Assembly (NCBI GenBank): GCA_013178045.1
Contig: JABLXP010000004.1
Coordinates: forward strand, 106,312 to 170,311
Reading direction: 5' to 3'
Length of the DNA: 64,000 bases
DNA from: Bacillota bacterium
GTDB lineage: Bacteria > Bacillota > Ch66
Shown piece after piece: positions 35,267 to 42,789 of this stretch (positions within the stretch are counted from its first letter, which is position 1; every line of letters begins with the position of its first letter). The notes under the pieces are model-generated. The model saw only the letters and a list, made by a program, of their open reading frames with translations, was not told the DNA's origin and ran no database searches. The translations under genes were made by a program, and so were the position numbers.

Positions 35267-36574
35267 TTGGTAAATCAGAAATGGCGGATTGTGTGTTATG
35301 TAAATCAATTTTTTGGCCAGGAGGGCGGAGAGGAAAAGGCCGGGATGGGTTTTCTGGTTAAAGAAGGCCCGGTTGGGCCGGCTGTGCTCTTAAAATCACT
35401 TTTTGGCGATGAGGGTGAAGTAGTAGCTACGGTGATCTGTGGTGACAACTACTTTGCCGAGAACGTGGAGAAAGCTGTTAACGAGGGACTGAAGCTCATC
35501 ACGGAACTGAAGCCGGACGTGTTGATTGCTGGGCCGGCCTTTAATGCGGGCCGGTATGGCATTGCCTGTGGGGCGATCGCGAGCGCGGTTCAGGGTCGAC
35601 TAGGCATCCCGGCTGTTACCGGCATGTTTCCAGAAAACCCGGGAGCCGAATTATACCGAAAGAATGTGTATGTAGTTAAGACCGGCATAAACGCCAGCCA
35701 CATGAAGGAAGCCATGAGCACAATGGTTAATCTGGCCCGCAAATTATTGCGACGGGAGCCCATTGGTAGTGCCGCGTACGAAGGGTATTTACCCAGGGGG
35801 GTCGTCAAAAATGAATATGTGGAAAAAAGCGGGGCCGTAAGGGGTATTGAGATGTTGCTGGCCAAAATTAGGAACCAGCCATTTGAGACGGAACTCCCTA
35901 TTCCCCAGTTTGAGCAGATACCGCCGGCTCCCCCGGTCAAAGACATCAAAACGGCCAAAATTGCCTTGGTCTCTGACGGCGGGGTGGTGCCCAGAGGAAA
36001 TCCTGACAACTTCAAGGTAAGCCAGAACACGGTATTCGCGGCTTATAATCTTGAAGAAATTTTTGGTGGTCAGTTTCAGGTAGCCCATTCGGGTTATCAC
36101 CCAACCGAGATCCGCGAGAACCTCAACCGCCTACTTCCGCTGGATGTCCTCAAAGAAATGGAAGCGGAAGGAGTATTTGGCAGCCTGCTGCCGGTCTTTT
36201 ATTCCACATCAGGCAATACCACCACCGTTCAAAGCGCCCGAAATATGGGCAAAGGGATCGCCAAGGAATTGTATAACAGTGGGGTTGACGCGGTGATTCT
36301 TACCTCAACATGAGGCACAAGTACTCGTTGCGGGGCAACGATCGCGAAGGAAATTGAACGATTGGGCATCCCGACTGTTCATATTACTTCTGTTGTAGAC
36401 GTGGCTATGATGGTTGGGGTATCAAGGTTGATCCGCGGCTTTTCAATTACCAGTCCACTAGGTGATCCCCATTTGGAGCCACAGGCCGAGAAGGCCATGC
36501 GTCGCCGTTATGTGCAGAAGGCAATTCAGCTGCTCCAGGAGGATGGCCATGAGGGTACTTTTGAGACTATTTAA
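35267..36574 (+). CDS. GrdB/GrdF/GrdH-like selenoprotein, component B, UGA-recoded
   Basis: A 435-residue protein interrupted by in-frame TGA at 36311-36313, read as Sec349. Similarity continues across it: ILTST-U-GTSTRCGATIAKEIERLGIP, the Sec motif of GrdB-type subunits, with Ser where most members have Cys (UGTCTRC). It opens VNQKWRIVCYVNQFFGQEGGEE and holds FNAGRYGIACG. TTG 35267 follows AAAGGGGTG; GTG 35258 overlaps that site. With the GrdE-like protein it would cleave the substrate reductively and pass a carboxymethyl-type group to selenoprotein A. The length matches GrdB only if the UGA is recoded. Confidence 0.92.
36325..36341 (+). promoter_or_regulatory. SECIS-like hairpin of the grdB-type gene
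   Basis: TCGTTGC at 36325-36331 pairs perfectly with GCAACGA at 36335-36341 around GGG, starting 11 nt after the Sec UGA. Position and G-rich apical loop fit a bacterial SECIS recognised by SelB. It lies within the coding sequence. Confidence 0.75.
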
Positions 36575-36610
36575 GGTTATGTATTTCAGGCTTTAGAGGG
36601 GGTTTCCGAT

Positions 36611-37132
36611 ATGAACGAACAAGAGTTGATTCAAAAGGCCAGAGATAATGCGCGGCAGAACTTTAAAGATGGTTTGAATTGCGCGGAGTCAGTATTTAAG
36701 GCCATCATCGATGCTGGGATGATCGACGTTGCACCGGAAATGGTATGCCTGGCTACCGGGTTTGGTGGCGGAATGGGTTTGAGTGGGAATAACTGTGGTG
36801 CCCTGGTGGGAGCGATCATGGCAGTGGGTGGAGCGCACGGGAGACGCAACCCGTTGGAAGGTGATTTTGCCCAACGGGTTGACCGTTTGTACGGTAACCC
36901 GGGTCTATACCGTTTCTTTAATCAAATCCCTCACGAATTTCGCCAAATCGTGGGAATGCTTGATTGCAAGGAGATTAATCGCGATTATCCCGAGTGGCAG
37001 GATAAAAATCGCTTCCGTAATTGTATGCGGATTGTTGTTGATGCGGCTGGGCTGGCCGCAGAGTATATCCTCAAAGGCCAAACCGAGGGGTATCAGCAAC
37101 CATTTAGGGAGAACGTAGCTGGGAAACGGTAG
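36611..37132 (+). CDS. C_GCAxxG_C_C family redox-active protein
   Basis: A 173-residue protein with the family pattern NCAESVFKAI, then GFGGGMGLSGNNCGALVGAIMAVG, then spaced Cys in LDCKEIN and FRNCMRIVV. Such proteins are inferred to carry redox-active disulfides or metal and are common in strict anaerobes. Placed 36 nt after the GrdB-like gene, it may act as an electron shuttle for this reductase or keep it reduced. It is not part of textbook glycine-reductase operons. Confidence 0.85.
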   Translation: MNEQELIQKARDNARQNFKDGLNCAESVFKAIIDAGMIDVAPEMVCLATGFGGGMGLSGNNCGALVGAIMAVGGAHGRRNPLEGDFAQRVDRLYGNPGLYRFFNQIPHEFRQIVGMLDCKEINRDYPEWQDKNRFRNCMRIVVDAAGLAAEYILKGQTEGYQQPFRENVAGKR

Positions 37133-37152
37133 AGATGGGAAGGGGTGAAGCC

Positions 37153-38130
37153 ATGTGTGCTTCAAGTAAAGTAATGACTTTGTCTGAAGCCGTTGACCGA
37201 TTTGTCCATGACGGAGACCTGATTTCGTTCGGTGGGTTTTCTGCTACCCAGTGCCCGATGGCCGCAGTCCACGAGATTATTCGAAAGGGGATCAAGAACC
37301 TTCATGTTGTGGCCTGCTCAAATGGCCAGGCAGTTGATGAACTGATCGGTGGTGGCTGCGTTGAACGGATTGAGATCGCCTATGGTGGAAACGGTCGATT
37401 TGCACCGACTTGCTTCCGGTTTCGAAAAAGTATCGAAAATGGAAGCCTTAAAGTTGAGGACTATTCTAATTACCAGATGACCTTAAGATTTATGGCCGGT
37501 GCCATGGGGGTTCCTTTCCTTCTATCATATTCCTCGCTTGGAACAGATATCATCAACCAATGGGGGTTTGACGAAGAATATCGGCTGCAAGATCCGCGGC
37601 TACCGTTGAAGAAACTTATCGTTATGGATAACCCGTTCAACCGGACGGACAAAGTTGATCAGGTAGTACTGGTACCAGCGCTCCAGCCGGATGTCACCAT
37701 TATCCATGCCCAAAAAGCGGATGCCTTTGGAAATGTCCGGCTCATGGGCCTGATTTACTCTGATGTTGAACAGGCCAAAGCATCAAAACATGTGATTGTA
37801 ACCTGTGAGGAAATTGTTGATACCGATGAGCTCCGCCGGGAGCCCGAACGAAATCAAATTGTTAGTTTTCAAGTAAGCGCTGTGGTTGAAGTTCCATGGG
37901 GAGCTTATCCTACTGCTGTGTACGGCTACTACGATTATGATCCCTGGTTTTTACTTGACTTTTACCCCAAGGTTGCCAGGGATGAAAACCTGTGGAAAGA
38001 TTACCTGGATAAGTATGTTTTTGGGGTTAGGAATCGGCAAGAATTTCTGGAATTAGTGGGCTTAGATAAAGTTGAGCGCCTTCGGGCAGACCAGGAGTAC
38101 GGATACAATCGGAGTTTAAAAAGGAGGTGA
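37153..38130 (+). CDS. CoA-transferase subunit A (glutaconate CoA-transferase type)
   Basis: A 325-residue class I CoA-transferase alpha subunit. MTLSEAVDRFVHDGDLISFGGFS is the N-terminal GctA-like opening; VVACSNGQAVDELIGGG and VLVPALQPDVTIIHAQKADAFGN are family blocks. ATG 37153 follows AAGGGGTGAAG. It forms a heterodimer or heterotetramer with the next gene product. Class I enzymes move CoA between carboxylates, but some relatives (IpdAB) are hydrolases, so the exact reaction is open. Its location inside a Grd-like cluster is unusual. Confidence 0.88.
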   Translation: MCASSKVMTLSEAVDRFVHDGDLISFGGFSATQCPMAAVHEIIRKGIKNLHVVACSNGQAVDELIGGGCVERIEIAYGGNGRFAPTCFRFRKSIENGSLKVEDYSNYQMTLRFMAGAMGVPFLLSYSSLGTDIINQWGFDEEYRLQDPRLPLKKLIVMDNPFNRTDKVDQVVLVPALQPDVTIIHAQKADAFGNVRLMGLIYSDVEQAKASKHVIVTCEEIVDTDELRREPERNQIVSFQVSAVVEVPWGAYPTAVYGYYDYDPWFLLDFYPKVARDENLWKDYLDKYVFGVRNRQEFLELVGLDKVERLRADQEYGYNRSLKRR

Positions 38131-38135
38131 GTAGT

Positions 38136-38903
38136 GTGGCCGAGTACAGCCTGCAAGAGATGATGACGATTATAGCAGCTAGGGAGATTAAAAATACCGA
38201 CATTGTCTTTTGCGGTACAGGAATTTCTATGCTCGCGGCAATGGCTGCCAAGAATATTACTGCACCCGACGTTATAATCTTCTTTGAGACTGGGGCAATC
38301 GATGTCCAATTTGACCAAACTCCGTTGAGTGTCGCGGACCCAAGAATTATGAACAAAGCGGCGCGCCTGGCCGGTTTAGCGGAATCGTTCGCTACGATGC
38401 AAAACCAAATCACCGGCAAAAACGTTCTTGGAATTCTTGGTGCAGCCCAGATTGACATCTACGGAAATCTAAACTCCACCTCGCTGGGAGATTACAGGAG
38501 TCCAACCGTGCGGTTTTGTGGTAGCGGGGGAGCATGTGACGTGGGAACATTCGTTGGCCGAACCATGATTTTTATGGAGTTAGGCAAACGTAAGTTTGTC
38601 GAGAAGGTTGACTACGTAACCACACCCGGATATTTGGATGGGCCAGGCGGACGCGAGCGACTCGGCCTGCCCGGAGGCGGCCCATCAATCGTAATCACTA
38701 ATAAAGCTAGTTTCCGGTTTGATGAAGAGACCAAGAAAATGTACTTGCACAGTTATTATCCAGGCTTTACGCCAGAGGTCATTCAAAGCGAGCTGGGTTT
38801 TGAGGTTGACTTAACCAGGGCTATTGAAGCTACACCTCCCAGCGAGGAGGAACTTCATATTCTCCGGACGGTGTGCGACCCTGAACGGTTGTTTTTACGC
38901 TAG
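38136..38903 (+). CDS. CoA-transferase subunit B (glutaconate CoA-transferase type)
   Basis: A 255-residue beta subunit. The likely catalytic Glu is Glu51 in [11 protein letters not shown], the position of Glu54 in glutaconate CoA-transferase. [21 protein letters not shown] and [18 protein letters not shown] are further family blocks. GTG 38136 sits 8 nt behind AAGGAGG; GTG 38127 overlaps that site. Because the Glu is present, transferase or hydrolase activity is plausible. It lies 47 nt before grdA. Confidence 0.88.
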   Translation: MAEYSLQEMMTIIAAREIKNTDIVFCGTGISMLAAMAAKNITAPDVIIFFETGAIDVQFDQTPLSVADPRIMNKAARLAGLAESFATMQNQITGKNVLGILGAAQIDIYGNLNSTSLGDYRSPTVRFCGSGGACDVGTFVGRTMIFMELGKRKFVEKVDYVTTPGYLDGPGGRERLGLPGGGPSIVITNKASFRFDEETKKMYLHSYYPGFTPEVIQSELGFEVDLTRAIEATPPSEEELHILRTVCDPERLFLR

Positions 38904-38950
38904 CTGTTGAAAACGTGCAAATCAACTTGATGAAAGAGGTGAAAAGGGTA

Positions 38951-39412
38951 ATGATTAAGGGAAAGAAAATTATTGTGCTGGGTGACCGGGACGGTATTCC
39001 AGGTCCCGCGATTGAGGAGTGTGTAAGATCGGCAGGTGGAGAAATCCTGTTTTCAGCTACCGAGTGCTTCGTTTGAACTGCAGCGGGAGCCATGGACCTG
39101 GAAAATCAGGCGCGGGTAAAATCGTCTGTTGAAAAGTACGGTGCTGACGACATTATCGTTATCCTTGGCAGTGCAGAAGCCGAGGCGGCCGGACTTACTG
39201 CAGAAACCGTAATTAACGGTGACCCGACCTTTGCCGGTCCACTGGCGGGAGTCCAGTTGGGACTCAAGGTCTATCACATTGTGGAAGATGAAGTTAAGAA
39301 CGAGATTGATCCGGCAGTTTACGAAACCCAAATTGCGATGATGGAAATGGTTCTGGACGTCGATAGAATTAAGAGCGAGATGAAGAAGATTCGGGAGGAG
39401 TTTGGGGTTTAG
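38951..39412 (+). CDS. grdA: selenoprotein A of glycine/sarcosine/betaine reductase, UGA-recoded
   Basis: A 153-residue protein with in-frame TGA at 39074-39076 read as Sec42. The flanks are [16 protein letters not shown], the almost invariant GrdA motif, preceded by [19 protein letters not shown]. GrdA takes the carboxymethyl group from component B on its selenocysteine and presents it to component C, with thioredoxin as reductant. Without recoding, only a 41-residue stub or a fragment from ATG 39092 would be made. A weak SECIS candidate (CCTG 39097-39100 with CAGG 39107-39110) follows the UGA. Confidence 0.95.
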
Positions 39413-39430
39413 GCTTCGGCCTAAACCTTT
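39407..39430 (+). terminator. UUCG-loop hairpin at the grdA stop codon
   Basis: GTTTAGGC at 39407-39414 and GCCTAAAC at 39419-39426 form a perfect 8-bp stem closed by a TTCG tetraloop, followed by CTTTTCTCC. It overlaps the grdA stop. It is probably a partial terminator or RNA 3' stabiliser that raises grdA over grdC/grdD. Confidence 0.7.
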
Positions 39431-39463
39431 TCTCCAGTTGCCCGATCAACATGGAGGTGCTTT

Positions 39464-41014
39464 ATGTCTTACCCGGTTGTGTCCAAAGTAAGTTATTTCC
39501 TGGCGCACACTCCTTGTCTATTGACTGAATGTGGGTCAACCCAGATGTTGGAGCGGGTAAAAAATCCCCAGGGGAGTTATCTGGGCAGTTTAATGAACAG
39601 CTTACGCACTTATGAGGAAGTGGTTGGGTATGCACCAAATCAAGCCTTTATTGGGAACATCAAGCCTGAAGATTTAAAGGCACTTCCCCAACCGTGGTAC
39701 AAACATTTGCTTCCAAACGCTCAGCGTTTCGGCCGTTTCGGTGAAATTATGCCGGAGGACGAGTTTTTGGGGGTAATGAAAATGGTAGATACATTTGACC
39801 TGGTGATTTTAGAAAACGGTTTTACCGATAGAGTAAGGCGGGCCCTGGAAAACCACCCTCTATTTAGCACCCAAGAACTGGAGCGTTTAGGGGCAGGTGT
39901 TTCCCAGCACCATATTGAAGAACTGGTTGGACGAGGAACGGCAATTCCGTTGAGTATTGATGAACGGCTGATAGGCTGTGTAAAACAGGCCCATGACTGG
40001 GACCATAACCTGGCCGCCCACGTGATGGTGGAGAATTTAGCGACAAAGGCCTCGGCGGTGATGGCCGGTAAATATTTATTATCCGAAAAACCGGAAATAG
40101 AAATAGAATACATTATTGAGTGTTCGGAGGAAGCCTGCGGTGATATGAATCAGCGGGGCGGGGGAAACTTTGCTAAAGCAATCGGAGAGATGTGCGGTTG
40201 TCAGGCCGCGACGGGCTCGGATACGCGTGGATTTTGTGCTGCTCCCAACCACGCCATCATTCAGGCCGCGGCACTGGTGCAGGCCGGGGTATTTAAGTCG
40301 GTGATGGTCGTCGCGGGAGGTAGTGTGGCCAAACTGGGTATGAATGGGCGTGACCATGTTGCCAAAGGTGTGCCAATCCTCGAGGACGTGATAGGCGGTT
40401 TTGCCCTACTCATTTGTCCAGATGATGGCCGGAATCCTCTGCTCAGAACAGACCTGATCGGATGTCATCGGATTGGCTCCGGTGCTTCGCCACAATTAGT
40501 TATGCAGTCAATTGTCACCGAACCTTTAGAGCGGGGCCAGCTTAAGATTATGGATATCGACAGGTATGCAGCGGAGATGCAGAATCCTGAAATAACTGAA
40601 CCGGCTGGAGCGGGAGATGTACCCCGGGCTAATTACCGTATGATCGCGGCGCTGGCTGTCCTGAAGGGTGAGATCGAGCGTAACGACATTCAGCAGTTTG
40701 TTGAGGAGCGCGGTGTCCCAGGGTATGCTCCGACGCAGGGTCATATTCCATCGGGGATTCCATACCTCGGGCATGCCCGTGAAGATATAATCGCTGGCAA
40801 GATTGAAAAAGCGATGTTCATCGCCAAGGGAAGTTTGTTTTTAGGCCGAATGACCAATCTCTTTGACGGCGTGTCTTTTATCCTTCAGCGTAATGATGGC
40901 CGTACCGGGTCAGGGGAATCCAGCACCTCAAGAGCGGAGTTAAAGGCAATGGTTGCCTCTGCTTTTCGGCAGGTGGCCGAGTTGTTAAGTGAAAGCGATC
41001 GACCAGGGAGGTGA
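39464..41014 (+). CDS. grdC: glycine reductase component C beta subunit
   Basis: A 516-residue FabH-like condensing-enzyme relative specific to Grd systems. SYPVVSKVSYFLAHTPCLL opens the protein and GSDTRGFCAAPNHAIIQAAAL contains a likely active-site Cys and His; GHIPSGIPYLGHAREDI is another family block. With GrdD it converts the selenoprotein-A-bound group to an acyl-enzyme thioester and then acetyl phosphate. The gene looks full length and canonical, in contrast to the GrdE-like subunit. It precedes grdD by 5 nt. Confidence 0.94.
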   Translation: MSYPVVSKVSYFLAHTPCLLTECGSTQMLERVKNPQGSYLGSLMNSLRTYEEVVGYAPNQAFIGNIKPEDLKALPQPWYKHLLPNAQRFGRFGEIMPEDEFLGVMKMVDTFDLVILENGFTDRVRRALENHPLFSTQELERLGAGVSQHHIEELVGRGTAIPLSIDERLIGCVKQAHDWDHNLAAHVMVENLATKASAVMAGKYLLSEKPEIEIEYIIECSEEACGDMNQRGGGNFAKAIGEMCGCQAATGSDTRGFCAAPNHAIIQAAALVQAGVFKSVMVVAGGSVAKLGMNGRDHVAKGVPILEDVIGGFALLICPDDGRNPLLRTDLIGCHRIGSGASPQLVMQSIVTEPLERGQLKIMDIDRYAAEMQNPEITEPAGAGDVPRANYRMIAALAVLKGEIERNDIQQFVEERGVPGYAPTQGHIPSGIPYLGHAREDIIAGKIEKAMFIAKGSLFLGRMTNLFDGVSFILQRNDGRTGSGESSTSRAELKAMVASAFRQVAELLSESDRPGR

Positions 41015-41019
41015 AGAGG

Positions 41020-42168
41020 ATGGCAAACCAACCCGTCCGTCATCTGGTTGCCGAAACCCTGAAGGAACTAGCCGATCTAATGGAAGGGCACTTTCGTAAG
41101 GTGTCGGTATGTGTGACAACAATTGGCAGTGAACACGGTCCCACCGAGGTACTGAGAGGGGCAGAGCTGGCGGAGAAACGTTTTCCCTTTGTTCGTGTTA
41201 TCCTTGTAGGGCCGGCCACATCCACGAGGCTTCCTCTAGTCGAGGCCGACAGCGAAAAGGAAGCTCATGAGAAGATGGTTAATCTGTTAGTTGACGGTGA
41301 AGTTGACGCGGCCGTAACCATGCATTATGACTTCCCCATGGGTACGGCCACCGTCGGGCGTCTGATTGCACCTGGGACAGGGCGGGAGATGTTGGTGGCA
41401 ACAACTACCGGTATGATGGCCAGCCACCGGGTAGCGGCCATGATTAAGAATGCCGTTGCCGGATTGGCCGTGGCGAAGACGTTAGGTATAACCAAACCCA
41501 GTGTGGGACTTTTAAACGTCGACGGCGCAGTTCAGGTGCAGAGAGCTTTAAGCGATTTGAAAGCGAGAGGCTACGAGTTTGAATGGGCAACTTCCTGTCG
41601 CCAGGATGGAGGTCCTCTGATGCGGGGGAATGACGTTCTGGTAGGTACGCCCGATGTGCTAGTCTGTGATACCCTGAGCGGTAACCTGCTGGTGAAACTC
41701 CTGAGCGCAATGACCACCGGAGGTACGTACGAGACAACTGGTTTTGGATACGGCCCCGGCGTGGGAGAAGATTTCACCAGTTATATAGGGATCGTTTCCC
41801 GGGCCTCCGGTGCTTCGGTGATTGCCAACGCGATTGGTTATGTCGGGCAGATGGTGAGCGGGGATCTGGTTTCCCAGGTCCGTGAAGAGTATACCAAAGC
41901 CAATCAATGCGGCCTGACGGGAATCCTGGGAAGGTTTTCAACGCCAGAGACAAAGAATGAAAATATTGCTCCACCGCCGATGAAGGTCCCGGCGACCAGA
42001 GAAATTAGGGGGATCGACGTACTGGCGATTGAGGATGCGGTGCGCGAGGTTTGGAAGTCAGGGATCTTCGCTTCTTTAGGGATGGGCTGTACCGGTCCAG
42101 TGATTATGGTGGCGGATGGTGACGAAGAGGTGGCACGTTCAATACTTAAAGAGAAGGGATATCTGTGA
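41020..42168 (+). CDS. grdD: glycine reductase component C alpha subunit
   Basis: A 382-residue PlsX/phosphotransacetylase-like protein. Cys357 in GMGCTGPVIMVADGDEE matches Cys359 of Eubacterium acidaminophilum GrdD, the thiol reported to carry the acetyl group during acetyl-phosphate formation. HYDFPMGTATVGRLIAPGTGREML is another conserved region. ATG 41020 follows GGGAGGTGAAG; a GTG at 41011 overlaps it. Acyl phosphate from this step would feed acetate kinase, which is not in the window. A terminator follows. Confidence 0.94.
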   Translation: MANQPVRHLVAETLKELADLMEGHFRKVSVCVTTIGSEHGPTEVLRGAELAEKRFPFVRVILVGPATSTRLPLVEADSEKEAHEKMVNLLVDGEVDAAVTMHYDFPMGTATVGRLIAPGTGREMLVATTTGMMASHRVAAMIKNAVAGLAVAKTLGITKPSVGLLNVDGAVQVQRALSDLKARGYEFEWATSCRQDGGPLMRGNDVLVGTPDVLVCDTLSGNLLVKLLSAMTTGGTYETTGFGYGPGVGEDFTSYIGIVSRASGASVIANAIGYVGQMVSGDLVSQVREEYTKANQCGLTGILGRFSTPETKNENIAPPPMKVPATREIRGIDVLAIEDAVREVWKSGIFASLGMGCTGPVIMVADGDEEVARSILKEKGYL

Positions 42169-42184
42169 GATGACTTAACAACGA

Positions 42185-42215
42185 GGAGGCAACCGTGGTG
42201 GTTGTCTCCCCTTTT
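42185..42215 (+). terminator. terminator after the Grd-like cluster
   Basis: GGAGGCAACC at 42185-42194 pairs with GGTTGTCTCC at 42200-42209 (one G-T), followed by CCTTTTCC. It probably ends the reductase transcript. Confidence 0.65.
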
Positions 42216-42369
42216 CCAGTCTGAATCGGTTTTGAGCGGATTTCACTGAATGGGATCGGGAGGCAAAAACATTTAGAACGGACACTTGACCGAACCGTAT
42301 CCAGCTTCCGTAATCTCCTGGAAAACTTCTTCGATGATGATATTTTCGAGCAAACCTTCTATTTGACAG

Positions 42370-42657
42370 GTGCAAAACTTGAGTTATCGTTATAACAACG
42401 GCAGCGAAATCTTAAAAGGACTCAATTTCACCATTAAGGATGGTGAGTTTGTTGCCATCATCGGGCAAAACGGTGCAGGAAAGACCACTTTCTTAAAGCA
42501 CTTTAACGGTCTGCTAAAACCAACCGCCGGCAGAGTGATGGTCAATAACCTGGACGTAGCTAAGACCAAAACCAGCCAGCTTACCCGTCAGATCGGGTTC
42601 CTGTTTCAGAACCCGGACCACAGTGCCTGGCCGGCGTATTTTGCAGCCATAACGTGA
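42370..42657 (+). pseudogene. truncated CbiO/EcfA ATPase remnant
   Basis: A 95-residue frame that matches the first third of an ECF ATPase: NLSYRYNNGSEILKGLNF, Walker A GQNGAGKTTFLKHF and the Q-loop RQIGFLFQNPDH. After that it turns into unrelated residues and stops, with no signature, Walker B or switch His. The 5' end begins just after an in-frame stop. It is a relic, not a working ATPase. The flanks (42216-42369, 42658-42704) hold no convincing gene; a 36-codon minus-strand frame ending at 42273 may be another scrap. Confidence 0.8.
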
Positions 42658-42704
42658 CTGAAGGCTGCCAGCGGATTTTCTTTCAAGATTTTATAAAAAA
42701 CTGA

Positions 42705-42733
42705 TTGACACTTTAATATAACCACTCGATAAT
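42705..42733 (+). promoter_or_regulatory. promoter of the RND efflux operon
   Basis: TTGACA at 42705-42710 and GATAAT at 42728-42733 are 17 nt apart, with a predicted start near 42740, directly before the palindrome at 42745. Confidence 0.7.
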
Positions 42734-42744
42734 GAAGTTAGGTG

Positions 42745-42762
42745 ACCGACTGGCCGGTCGGT
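42745..42762 (+). promoter_or_regulatory. TetR-type operator
   Basis: ACCGAC at 42745-42750 and GTCGGT at 42757-42762 flank TGGCCG, giving an 18-bp near-perfect palindrome just after the predicted transcription start. A TetR gene closes the same operon, so this is its likely autoregulatory operator. Confidence 0.72.
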
Positions 42763-42789
42763 TTGAGATTAATTTGTGGAGGGACGGGT

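Noticed and set aside
36311..36313. In-frame stop in the grdB-like gene read as a nonsense mutation or pseudogene
   Set aside because: Family similarity continues in the same frame across the TGA, the context is the Sec motif of GrdB, and a SECIS-like hairpin follows.
39092..39412. A short gene starting at ATG 39092
   Set aside because: It is the 3' part of grdA after the Sec codon; no ribosome site precedes this ATG.
42273..42386. Minus-strand 36-codon frame reading NIIIEEVFQEITEAGYGSV
   Set aside because: It looks protein-like but is too short, has no start or ribosome site and matches no family I can name; possibly a scrap of a lost gene.
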